NCBI GenBank assembly: GCA_001599295.1
Contig: BCGN01000001.1
Span: 2,356,001-2,420,000 of the forward strand
Reading direction: 5' to 3'
Source of the DNA: Sporopachydermia quercuum
Taxonomy: Eukaryota; Ascomycota; Sporopachydermiomycetes; Sporopachydermiales; Sporopachydermiaceae
DNA length: 64,000 bases
Shown piece by piece: positions 52,051 through 60,786 of this stretch. Made by a program: the position numbers and the translations under genes. Numbering within the stretch: the first letter of the stretch is position 1; each line of letters starts with the position of its first letter. The notes under the pieces are model-generated. The model made no database searches, had not been told where the DNA came from, and was given only the letters and a program-made list of their open reading frames with translations.

Positions 52051-53574
52051 ATGACAGCTGATAGTGATGAGTTTCTCAGGAAAACCCTTGAGACTATCCA
52101 GCCTAAAGTAGTATGTCGTGAGAACCAATTACATCAACTGTCAATACTATTATCACCAGATGTTCATTTAAGACCACCCTCAATTCTAATAAATGGAATG
52201 AAATCGTCAGGGAAATCACACACGTTGAAAACGTATTTAAAAGCGGTGAAATACGATTTTTCATGGATCGATTGTGAGAAATGTGTAACGACGAGAATCC
52301 TCTTGCAAAAAGCTCTAAAGTCGATCAGAAGTAACAGTGGAAGAGAATTAACAAGAACTAATGCACCAATGATTAAAGCAGGGGAAGTTGTTGGATTTGA
52401 CGTCATTTGCGAAAACTTCGTTGCTTTTATTGCTGGATTAGAGCAATTCCAGCGTATGACCGATTATAGAGAAGGACATATACTAGTATTAGACAGATTA
52501 GATGAACTGAAAGAGAATCCCACAGAACTATATGCGTGTTTTTCTCGAATAACAGAGATGACATCAGAATTGAATAATCTTACGGTTGTAATGATTATTT
52601 CCTCTTTAGAGCCCAAAAATATTATAACAAGAGCCATTCCTTTAGTGAGATTTGATGCATACACCAAAGATCAAGTATCACTTATATTAAAGACATTCCC
52701 AAGTGTTGAATTCCCAAATGACAGTATAGAAACTGTTAACTTCTGGAACCAGTTTTGCCAAACTCTCCTTGATTCGTTAGGTGTTTATATTGGTTCTGAT
52801 GTTCGCTTGGCATTTGATATATCGAGGAAGTTATGGAATAAGCTCATGCAGAGATTAGAAGCTAATGGGATTTCAATCAACAAATCAACGAACTTCTTGA
52901 ATACCTATCGCCAGAATAAAGATTTGTTCCACAACGAGACACATATAAGTGAAACTTTGCTTGATGAAGAAGAAGATAGGAAATTCAAGCGAAGGAAGTC
53001 AGATGGAGGATTTTCGAATTATAACGATGGTCCTATCAATACCAATAATAACACAACCTCCGCTAGTACCAACAATTCGTTCACTATTGTTGAAAATGAT
53101 AGCAGACATGATCTTCCTATTCATTCAAAGTATATACTATGCGCTGCTTACATTGCATCTTATTCACCGGCGAAATTCGACCTTGCCTTATTCTCTAAAG
53201 CTAAAGAAATGCGTCTTCGAAAAGAAATAACGAAGAGGAAAGATATTGTGATTGATCCAAGAGCATTGGCACCTTCAGCATTTGATCTAGAAAGAATGTT
53301 GGCTATATTACATGCAATTATCCAAGAAAGTGATAATTTACATCATTTTGGTAACTTAAGGATGAACGATTCAATTACTCCCGGTGAACCTATTGCACCT
53401 ACTATTGACATAAGTGTTCAGATAGCTACATTAATATCTTTGAAGTTGATAACAAAGACAGCACATGCTGATCCTTTTGGATCAAAGACTAAATGGAAGG
53501 TCAATGTGACATGGGAGTTGATTGATAAAGTAGCAAATGACATTAACTTAAAAATAAATAATTACTTCATATAG
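52051..53574 (+). CDS. ORC5: Origin recognition complex subunit 5
   Basis: ATP-binding AAA+ subunit of the complex that marks replication origins and loads Mcm2-7. The product has 507 residues (yeast Orc5 is 479). Walker A is NGMKSSGKSHT near residue 50, Walker B is LVLDRLDEL near 146, and sensor-1 region is VVMIISSLEP. The C-terminal part contains YILCAAYIASYSPAKFDLALFSK, a recognisable Orc5 helix-turn-helix start, followed by the winged-helix end. A 40-residue Asn/Thr-rich insertion lies near 325-350. Follows POL2 on the same strand, as in S. cerevisiae YNL262W-YNL261W. Confidence 0.95.
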   Translation: MTADSDEFLRKTLETIQPKVVCRENQLHQLSILLSPDVHLRPPSILINGMKSSGKSHTLKTYLKAVKYDFSWIDCEKCVTTRILLQKALKSIRSNSGRELTRTNAPMIKAGEVVGFDVICENFVAFIAGLEQFQRMTDYREGHILVLDRLDELKENPTELYACFSRITEMTSELNNLTVVMIISSLEPKNIITRAIPLVRFDAYTKDQVSLILKTFPSVEFPNDSIETVNFWNQFCQTLLDSLGVYIGSDVRLAFDISRKLWNKLMQRLEANGISINKSTNFLNTYRQNKDLFHNETHISETLLDEEEDRKFKRRKSDGGFSNYNDGPINTNNNTTSASTNNSFTIVENDSRHDLPIHSKYILCAAYIASYSPAKFDLALFSKAKEMRLRKEITKRKDIVIDPRALAPSAFDLERMLAILHAIIQESDNLHHFGNLRMNDSITPGEPIAPTIDISVQIATLISLKLITKTAHADPFGSKTKWKVNVTWELIDKVANDINLKINNYFI

Positions 53575-53761
53575 ATAGGAGAACAAGTTTTCATTATATG
53601 TTAATAGTCGGCAAAATGTAGGTAACTGTATGAGGTGTATAGTAATGTTGACTATGATGACATGTTAGCATATTGATGTATACATGATTGGACGAACAGG
53701 TGTTATTTATATGTCCGTTACTTTTTATTTTCCTATTCATATTCGTTACTATTACATATCA

Positions 53762-55276
53762 TTATAAATCATCAAACAGAAGAAAATCTCCTTGTTCAGT
53801 GATATTTCTAACCAAAACCCCTGGTCGGAAATGCATAGTAGCCCAAGAACTCATCTCAAAAGAACTATGAGGTCCATGAACTTCGTCATTATCATCCCAT
53901 TTAAATTCCCACTCATCATTGGGTCTTTCATCAAAATATTGCGCTTGTTTTAAGAACTGTCTATTGATTTCATTATTATCATAGTCTGCTGTGGTCTCCG
54001 TTTGTTCTTCTTCTTCTTCAGCTTCAGATATATTTCGTTTTGAAGGTACAACATTTCCGTCACTATCATCCAAACCATCATCGACAATATCACTAGTCCT
54101 TGACCTACTCAAATAAACTTTTCCAGTTTGCTTTTTATATATTCTCATCAGCATTTCCCGGGATGTATCGTACACATTCGTCATTCCTTTCCGCAATAAA
54201 GAATCAGAGGCTGTCGTTAAATCCTCTATTAATATTTTCCGTTCTTTATCTCGTTCTTGCTCTTTGATTTCTGCTGACGTTAGAACATTCCCGTTGGTGT
54301 CTGTAGACTTCTTTGCTTTTGTTCTAGGTTTCTTTTTCCCTTTGGTCTTTTCTTTCTGAGATTCAGCGTATATTCGTTGTAACGCTTCTGTAGGCGTTTC
54401 TGCTACTGTCAGATTGTCAATCAACATCGTCAACAGCTCTTCTATAGACAATTTATCAATGGGATTTTCTCGCAACTCTTGCTCTTGTCTTTTTATTTCA
54501 GCTTCTTTGGCTTTACGTATTTCTGCCTTCTTGATGCCTTCCAACCAGCTATCCTGATGTTCCTTTTCATCAGTCTTTTTTATGAAGTTCATGTTAGCAT
54601 CAAACACTCCTTCTTCAGCATCTGTTTTCAGATCAAAAGACTCAATTTTCGGCTCAACCCTTCTGACTCTATGCAGTGCATCTGTTTCGATGTTCTCTTC
54701 TGTTGGATCAATATAGTATCCGATATCTAATGGTTCTTCATCAGAATCTGCTTGGTCATCTTTCAGACCATCTCTGTCATAGCTTTGATAGTCAAATCGT
54801 TTCCGAATTTCTGTCGGTAGTGCGGAGGTGTTATACTTTTCATTTTCTTTATCGTATTGATTCAATTCGTATTCTTTCTCAAATTCCTCAATGTTCAAAA
54901 GGTTGTTTTTCGTGCTTTGCTTCTGACTACTTATATTTTTCCGTGACTTTTCATTATCGTCATCCTCAGAAGCAAACATATCATCCTCCCCCTCAGAAAC
55001 ATAGTTTCCATTTGCTTTTCTACTACTTTCTATACTTTCAGAATTCTTTTTTATTAGTTCACCATCCTCATTTTCATCGTCTTCTTCTTCCGAAGATGAA
55101 TCAGAGTAAGCTAATTTAATCTCGTTCCTTTTATCGTTCCTGGAACCTTCGAGGTCTTCTTCTAGAAGTTGATTTTCAACTGTTTGTTCATTCTCGCTCT
55201 TATTTTCATCCTCATTGATATCCTGTGGCACTTCAAGAGGATTCAATACATTGAATCTTACTCTACGTTTGGACAT
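53762..55276 (-). CDS. LIN1: GYF-domain U5 snRNP-associated protein, LIN1/CD2BP2
   Basis: The yeast Lin1 (Snu40)/human CD2BP2 family associates with the U5 snRNP and binds proline-rich Sm/Prp8-region proteins. 504 residues from the ATG of MSKRRVRFN (yeast Lin1 is 340). The first half is acidic with SSSEEEDDENEDGE-like runs. The conserved middle has EIRKRFDYQSYDRDG and DEEPLDIGYYIDPTEE. The GYF domain is at the end, from DEWEFKWDD through GPHSSFEMSSWA to GDFLLFDDL, with the W-x-Y/F-K-W type core. The frame is open for 42 codons upstream but without ATG. Divergent from LTO1. Confidence 0.9.
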   Translation of the reverse strand: MSKRRVRFNVLNPLEVPQDINEDENKSENEQTVENQLLEEDLEGSRNDKRNEIKLAYSDSSSEEEDDENEDGELIKKNSESIESSRKANGNYVSEGEDDMFASEDDDNEKSRKNISSQKQSTKNNLLNIEEFEKEYELNQYDKENEKYNTSALPTEIRKRFDYQSYDRDGLKDDQADSDEEPLDIGYYIDPTEENIETDALHRVRRVEPKIESFDLKTDAEEGVFDANMNFIKKTDEKEHQDSWLEGIKKAEIRKAKEAEIKRQEQELRENPIDKLSIEELLTMLIDNLTVAETPTEALQRIYAESQKEKTKGKKKPRTKAKKSTDTNGNVLTSAEIKEQERDKERKILIEDLTTASDSLLRKGMTNVYDTSREMLMRIYKKQTGKVYLSRSRTSDIVDDGLDDSDGNVVPSKRNISEAEEEEEQTETTADYDNNEINRQFLKQAQYFDERPNDEWEFKWDDNDEVHGPHSSFEMSSWATMHFRPGVLVRNITEQGDFLLFDDL

Positions 55277-55774
55277 TGCAATCAATACTTCTGTCTGGAA
55301 TTGAGTAAGGCATGTAGAGAAGTGGTCCTGTCTATTGGTTCGTCTTCTTTCTTTCTTGTCTAACCCGGAGATTTTTATACTCTGTATATTCAGCCAATTC
55401 ACACTAAATCCAACAATCCAATTTTCCTATATAAACACTACTAAGTAGCATACAATATAATAGCAACAGCAGTACAATAGAAGAATTGTCTTGTCATGTA
55501 GTAAGTAATAAGAGAAAGAAGACACACAATGATAATCATCACGTTCGCTATTCAAAAGGAAATTGACATAGTTTCCGATATTGAAGTTTCCATATAATAG
55601 CGGAAATTATTTGATTGAGGATCAACATACAAAAAGAGGAAAGTCAAGATAGCATGTGTACTGAATGATCAACTACTGAAAGAAGTTAATTATAGTAGAT
55701 CTGCTGTATTTGTAATGAGTATGGACAATGACAGTATAAGAGACTTTTTTGGATCAGTTCTTTTGTAGATAAGT
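55277..55774. other. Divergent intergenic region LIN1 / LTO1
   Basis: About 500 AT-rich bases without a gene, serving as promoters for both. Confidence 0.5.
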
Positions 55775-56392
55775 ATGGTTAACGANGCCGAAATGCCAGA
55801 AAAGACCAGTAGAAAAGATGGAGACTGCCTTGAGTCGTTATTAGATTTAGAAGAACAGTATGTGAAACGCTGATTTGTGGAACAGAAAGAATCTGAAATG
55901 GTATTTCTATAATTATCAATGAATCTTAGTATATCAATTAACATGAAATTCTATTACAGATTCTATCAAGAAGGATTTGATGAAGGCTACTTGGAAGGAT
56001 TAAATGAGTCGTTAGTTGAAGGGAAACAGTTCGGTATTCAAACAGGTTTTCAGAAATATGTCAATACTGGAATTCTTCTGGGTCTAACAGATGTTTATAA
56101 AGCAGGTTTAGCATCAGGTATTTTGAAAGCAAAAGAAGGTAAACTGGTGGAAAGAAACTTATCTGCTATTGAAATCTTTGGAGATAATATGCCAATGAAA
56201 AATGATCCTGGATCGGTAGAAGAATTTGAGAAGATATCAAGAATGATTAGAAATAAGTCAAGAGTTATAAGTAGTATAGTGTCCACGCCGTCAAAAGAAA
56301 ACTTAGTTGAGGCCTGTGATGAGATAAGTAGACAAGTTGGTGGAGGTGTTGAGGAGAAAATTAATGTAGTAAATGCAGAAACTTCATGGTGA
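55775..56392 (+). CDS. LTO1: LTO1 (ORAOV1 homologue), Yae1-domain protein, one intron
   Basis: Partner of Yae1 in the adaptor that loads an iron-sulphur cluster on the ribosome recycling factor Rli1. Exons 55775-55857 and 55960-56392 give 171 residues (yeast Lto1 is 162). The junction makes LLDLEEQ plus FYQEGFDEGYLEG, which is the conserved Lto1 start. Glycine-spaced repeats EGLNESLVEGKQFGIQTGF follow, characteristic of the Yae1 N-terminal domain. A start at the ATG 18 bases later is possible; N at 55786 leaves one codon uncertain. Neighbours ORC5 and ATX1 match the S. cerevisiae YNL259C-YNL261W order, with LTO1 inverted. Confidence 0.9.
55858..55959 (+). other. LTO1 intron
   Basis: 102 bases, donor GTATGT, acceptor TTACAG, branch probably the AATTAAC near 55936-55942 (weaker than consensus). 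It splits the Gln codon before FYQEG. Confidence 0.88.
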
Positions 56393-56511
56393 AAGGTATA
56401 GATTTGAATCTTGTTGTAACGATAATGATAAGGGATAATGGGAACTCGTTTACAATGTGATGTTCATCTGACGTTTATTTGTAGGATCTATAAGAAGCTT
56501 AAACTTGTATT

Positions 56512-56816
56512 TTAGGCAACAACTGTTCCACTGTTTACAGCTTTACCTGTTTTCTTGATAGTTTCAAGAACTTTGTCGTACGGAGCTGAGTCATCAGCAA
56601 AGACATCAACGGTTTGCTTGTCCAAGGAGATATCAACCTTCTTCACACCATTCAGTCGGGTGAGAACTCTGTTTACCGCATTCTGGCAACCTATTAATAG
56701 TAAAGTTAGTAGTTCTGAAACCAATAAAATAAGCTCCGATCTTATCATCCCTTTGTGAGCTTGAACTTACCTTCACAGTGCATAGTAACATTATAATTGT
56801 AGTGATGTTCAGTCAT
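56512..56816 (-). CDS. ATX1: Copper metallochaperone ATX1, one intron
   Basis: Carries Cu(I) to the Golgi copper pump Ccc2. Exons on the minus strand: 56816-56771 and 56690-56512, giving 74 residues (yeast Atx1 is 73). The HMA fold begins HYNYNVTMHCEGC; the metal motif CxxC is Cys-Glu-Gly-Cys and the intron falls inside the codon for its Gly. QNAVNRVLTRLNGVKKVDIS and the C-terminal LETIKKTGKAV with the conserved Lys follow. Convergent with LTO1 (119 bases between stops). Confidence 0.96.
56691..56770 (-). other. ATX1 intron
   Basis: 80 bases, donor GTAAGT, branch TACTAAC about 15 bases before the acceptor AATAG. Splicing is needed to form the CxxC metal motif. Confidence 0.95.
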
Positions 56817-57952
56817 TGTTAATGGTAGTGATCTATCTGACTTCGAAGTGGGTTCAATTTAGAAGCTCAGTAAAAACAAGAATCAGTAGCTGGAGATCTG
56901 CACAGTATGGCCAAATACTCATTCAAATACTTGATCTTCACTCTTGGTATATATCTTGCGTTTTTGGCCTTTTTCTTATACATCTATCATTGTGTATAAC
57001 TGTTTAAATGATGAGCAATCTATAAAAGGGATAAATAGTTCTTTATCGAAAAAGGCTGGTATTGCGTCAAATGCACTGTTACTGCAAGTGTCATGCAGAA
57101 GATTGAATATTACTAATCAAAGGGGGCCCTTACGCAGCTTTATGCATCTATTATGCATAAACTATAACCAACTCTTATGCATGAATAATGCATGTTTATA
57201 ACACTAATGTGCTGTTTATGAAAGGTATAAATTTCTCTTTACGCCTCTTTGAACGAGAGGTACAACAAGGGAAACTTCATTTTCAACAGAGAAAATGAGA
57301 TTATCACAATTAAACAGTTTCCTATCTGTATGGCACATTTGTCTAAATCAATTATTAGGCAACTATTACTTCCAACTCGTTGAAGCTTCATGGATTATAA
57401 ATGATTATGTGATTATCTCTCCCCACTACCTTAAGATTTTGTAAGTTCTCGTGCCCTTTAGAAGGGAGACTGGCTTCCCAGGTGTTGAGTGTTCCGTCCT
57501 ACTCCAAAGTCACTAATATATAGCTAGCCTTATCTAAGACAAACCTACTTAGTTTCATTATATTAAACAAAGTCAAGTATTGGGGGTAACAATACCAGAG
57601 AGAAATGACAATGATTGATAAATAGACAGATTTAATCGTCATTTGTTATCGCACTTACTTAATTATTATCCACTTTAATATTATGTAATGGATTATTCCC
57701 ATAGCATTATGCATATCATGCATATAAATGCATATTACACTTCATCTGCTTCATGAATCAAAATAATAAATAGGGCAAGAACTCAATACTGTTTGCCTTT
57801 TCTAACACGTTCTTCAAACAATCAGAATATCAGTATTGTGTCCTTTATCTTGTTAAGCTTGTTCATCGATTAGCTAAGAACAAATGGGTCAATGAGAACA
57901 TTGGAGATATATGCTTATACGTTTTAGAAGTGTCTAGTTCATTTATCTTTCG
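56817..57952. other. Divergent intergenic region ATX1 / CWC23
   Basis: About 1.1 kb, no credible gene. It contains seven ATGCAT hexamers in two groups (see separate entry) and a small region near 57450-57480 with possible stem-loops (CCCTTTAGAAGGG, then GGGA and TCCC). Confidence 0.5.
57142..57733. promoter_or_regulatory. Cluster of seven ATGCAT motifs
   Basis: ATGCAT at 57142, 57153, 57177, 57188, 57709, 57718 and 57728 (first base of each), one extended to TATGCATA. At this base composition about 0.2 would be expected in the span. TGCAT/TATGCATA-type sites are bound by APSES factors of the Sok2/Phd1/Efg1 group. It could regulate CWC23, ATX1 or both. Binding is not shown. Confidence 0.5.
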
Positions 57953-59023
57953 ATGGACTCAAGGTTAGATCCTGCCATAACGGCTGATACAGATTTATAT
58001 GAACTATTGAATCTAACGCCAGAAGCTACTGATGCTGAAATAAAAAGAGCTTATAGGAAAACAGCTCTGAAATATCATCCAGATTCTCGTAAAAAGAACC
58101 TATCTGAAACTGAAGTTTCGCTATACGATGAGAAGTTTCTGTTACTGGGAATAGCACAGAAAACACTTCTTAACTCAGAACTGAGAAAAGTATACGATGG
58201 TATTCAAAAAGCGAGACTCCAGAAACAATTAGACCTCCAGAAGCTTGATAGAGAGAGAAAGAGAAGGAAAGAAGATTTAGAACGACGTGAGAAAGAAGCC
58301 GCCATCAAGTATGGCGTAGATCTTTCCCATAACACTGGAGGTCTAGGAATAGGTATTTCTCATAAGGTCAAATCTGATGTGAAATCTACAGTAGACTCTC
58401 TGAGGAAATTAGAAAGATTAAAAGATGAAGGCTATAAATTAAGAATGGAGAAAGAGAAGCGCGAAATGTCAAAAACTGAAATGTATAATACCTTACAAGG
58501 AATGGTATCTGAAACTACATCAGATGAACAAAGTCACTCTCAAACTCCAGAACCTGAAGCTCAAGCTGAAGACTCTCATTTGCATAGAGCTTTGAAAGTA
58601 AAATTCAAAATTAAAGATAACAACGTCGTTGTGAATCAGGAAGCTTTGATAAGTGTTTTCAGTAAATTTGGCCCTATTGACGTGCTAGTTCTATCGAAGC
58701 AAAAAAGCAAGAAAGGTACCTGTGTTGTTGTGTTCCGGGATTTTGATAGTGCTCTGAATGCCATTCAACAATTTCAGCATTATAAGAAAAGTTACAGTCC
58801 ATCTTTTATCGAAGGTTCAACAAAAGATGTAGCAGAAACTATTCGTGATGTGTTATGGATTAATCCACCCGCAGAGTCGAAACTAGATAGTACCAACCAG
58901 AGAAGTCCAAATAAAAGGTTTGCAGAGATTGATGATTTGAAAGATAACGGTCTATCATTTGGAGTTTATAAGAAATTGACGTTTGATAGAATGCAAGAGG
59001 TTGATCTTTTACTCTCAAGGTAA
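57953..59023 (+). CDS. CWC23: J-domain plus RRM splicing factor, CWC23 (DNAJC17-like)
   Basis: Spliceosomal DnaJ protein; yeast Cwc23 helps spliceosome disassembly with Ntr1 and Prp43. The product has 356 residues (yeast Cwc23 is 283). Residues about 15-85 are the J domain with the signature HPD (ALKYHPDSRKK near residue 40). A charged Lys/Arg/Glu coiled-coil-like stretch runs 85-190. An RRM-like domain occupies about 218-300 (VKFKIKDNNVVVNQEALISV, then GTCVVVFRDFDSALNAI), as in DNAJC17 and fungal Cwf23. The conserved Leu of ALKYHPD is coded CTG, evidence for the standard code. Confidence 0.88.
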   Translation: MDSRLDPAITADTDLYELLNLTPEATDAEIKRAYRKTALKYHPDSRKKNLSETEVSLYDEKFLLLGIAQKTLLNSELRKVYDGIQKARLQKQLDLQKLDRERKRRKEDLERREKEAAIKYGVDLSHNTGGLGIGISHKVKSDVKSTVDSLRKLERLKDEGYKLRMEKEKREMSKTEMYNTLQGMVSETTSDEQSHSQTPEPEAQAEDSHLHRALKVKFKIKDNNVVVNQEALISVFSKFGPIDVLVLSKQKSKKGTCVVVFRDFDSALNAIQQFQHYKKSYSPSFIEGSTKDVAETIRDVLWINPPAESKLDSTNQRSPNKRFAEIDDLKDNGLSFGVYKKLTFDRMQEVDLLLSR

Positions 59024-60786
59024 AAGACCGATCCTACTCGAACGAATGTCATTACTTCAATCTTTCATCTTCTTGTGGCTCAGGCAAACGTCTTACTGAG
59101 ACTGCCAACGAACTTGTTATTATACTCTGCTACTCCATGTAGTCGGGATAATTGAAGGTAGAACTCCATTATTCCTGGTGGTATTTCATTACCCATCACA
59201 ACGTGTGTCCAGATAATCACACTACTCACAATAATCATACCATACCGTTATGTGTCAGACTTAGACACAATTAACAGGTATATGTCAGGCTTTCATCACC
59301 ATGACTCGGCTCACTTCGGGAGAGAACCTTAACTTGATTCTTACATGGCCGTACGTTAACAGACTACGGTTGTCAACTTCATTGATTAACTCTGAACTGG
59401 TATATTTAAATCAGGAAAAGCTGTTATGACATGTAAAGTTATGCATGTAAAGCAAGCACCCGCGCTGCTTATGAAGTTACAGGAGACGGAAGAATTCGTA
59501 GTTGTTGTTTGATGGTAGATTGAACGATCTGTAACATAGAACTAAAGCAAAATAATAGAACGATCATTAAGTTTATATTAAAATAAAATAAAAATCCAGT
59601 TTTAGAAAGAATGCATCGCCTTTTACTAGCCATCAATTTATCTCAAAGTTTATGATGAAGCATACTAGTAAATTTTGTTGGCATATGCTGTCCAAAATTG
59701 GAGATGGCTTTAACAAGACCTTCGAGTTCTACTCAATCCTTATTTCAATTCTCACTTCTATATTCAAACTAATATAACAAACAACACTAGCAAAACAAAG
59801 CTATTATATTATACATTACTCTTTATTTATCAAATTATGTAGTATTTGGAAACAAGTCCCATCTCAAGCTCCTTTCTTATTAGACAAATGGATATTAAAG
59901 TTTTGTCAGAGTGTATCATACATATGACGCAACAAAGCCTTAAATATCATTGTCACAAATATCGGAAATTATTATATTTCTTTCAACTATTTGCTCCCGT
60001 CAATCCAAAGTTAGGAATGTCCAACAATTCACTAATATTTCTCTTAAATTGGCCTAAAAAGAAATAATAAACTTTAAGAACCCCTAAACTACCACAATGA
60101 TTCCACTTTGAGTCTAATACTTTCCTCATAACTGTCTTATATTTCACGTCTCAATCAATGCCTNATCATTCCCCTCCCCCACAACATCTCCTGGTCCACC
60201 CCCACCATGAATTTCGGAAACTATTTAGACCTTCGGATCTCTTTGTTATCATCCCTTCTCCCCAGCTTTGCTTAACTGACGTCTTTCTCTCCTCTTTGGT
60301 TTATTTGTTTACNGGATAAGCAACTAGAAGACCAAATAAATTGCAGGCTATAAACAAATGAACACTACAATTAATTCTCTAATTAAACTATTCATTTGAC
60401 AAAATAACTAGTGTTTCTGGTATTAGTTCTATGATAGCCAAATTGACCTTACAGCCACTAGTATAACAACTAGTCATACAGTCAATTGGTTTATCATATA
60501 TATTCACCAAAGCTCGAANCTGATAGCACAAAATTACAATCGGTCCTTGCAAATTAGTAGCTATGCTTTAAGGAATATACATTTACTGAATAGAACGTTT
60601 AGGAGCTTTATTTCATTCAGGAAGCGCATTCTGTGGGGCCATTAGAAACAAAACACATACTTCTAATTTCAACATCAACGTACACAATAAGTAATTAGTT
60701 GAATCCATAGGAAATCCTACGTTTTGTCACCATCATCTTCTTACGTTAACACGTCCAGCAATTTGAATTGATATTATTAGAAAAAG
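59024..60786. other. Intergenic region CWC23 / GPB
   Basis: About 1.8 kb without a credible gene (a 73-codon frame at 59846 is a random opening). C-rich stretches including a CCCCT (STRE-like) near 60170-60210 could belong to the GPB promoter. N bases at 60164, 60313 and 60519. Confidence 0.45.
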
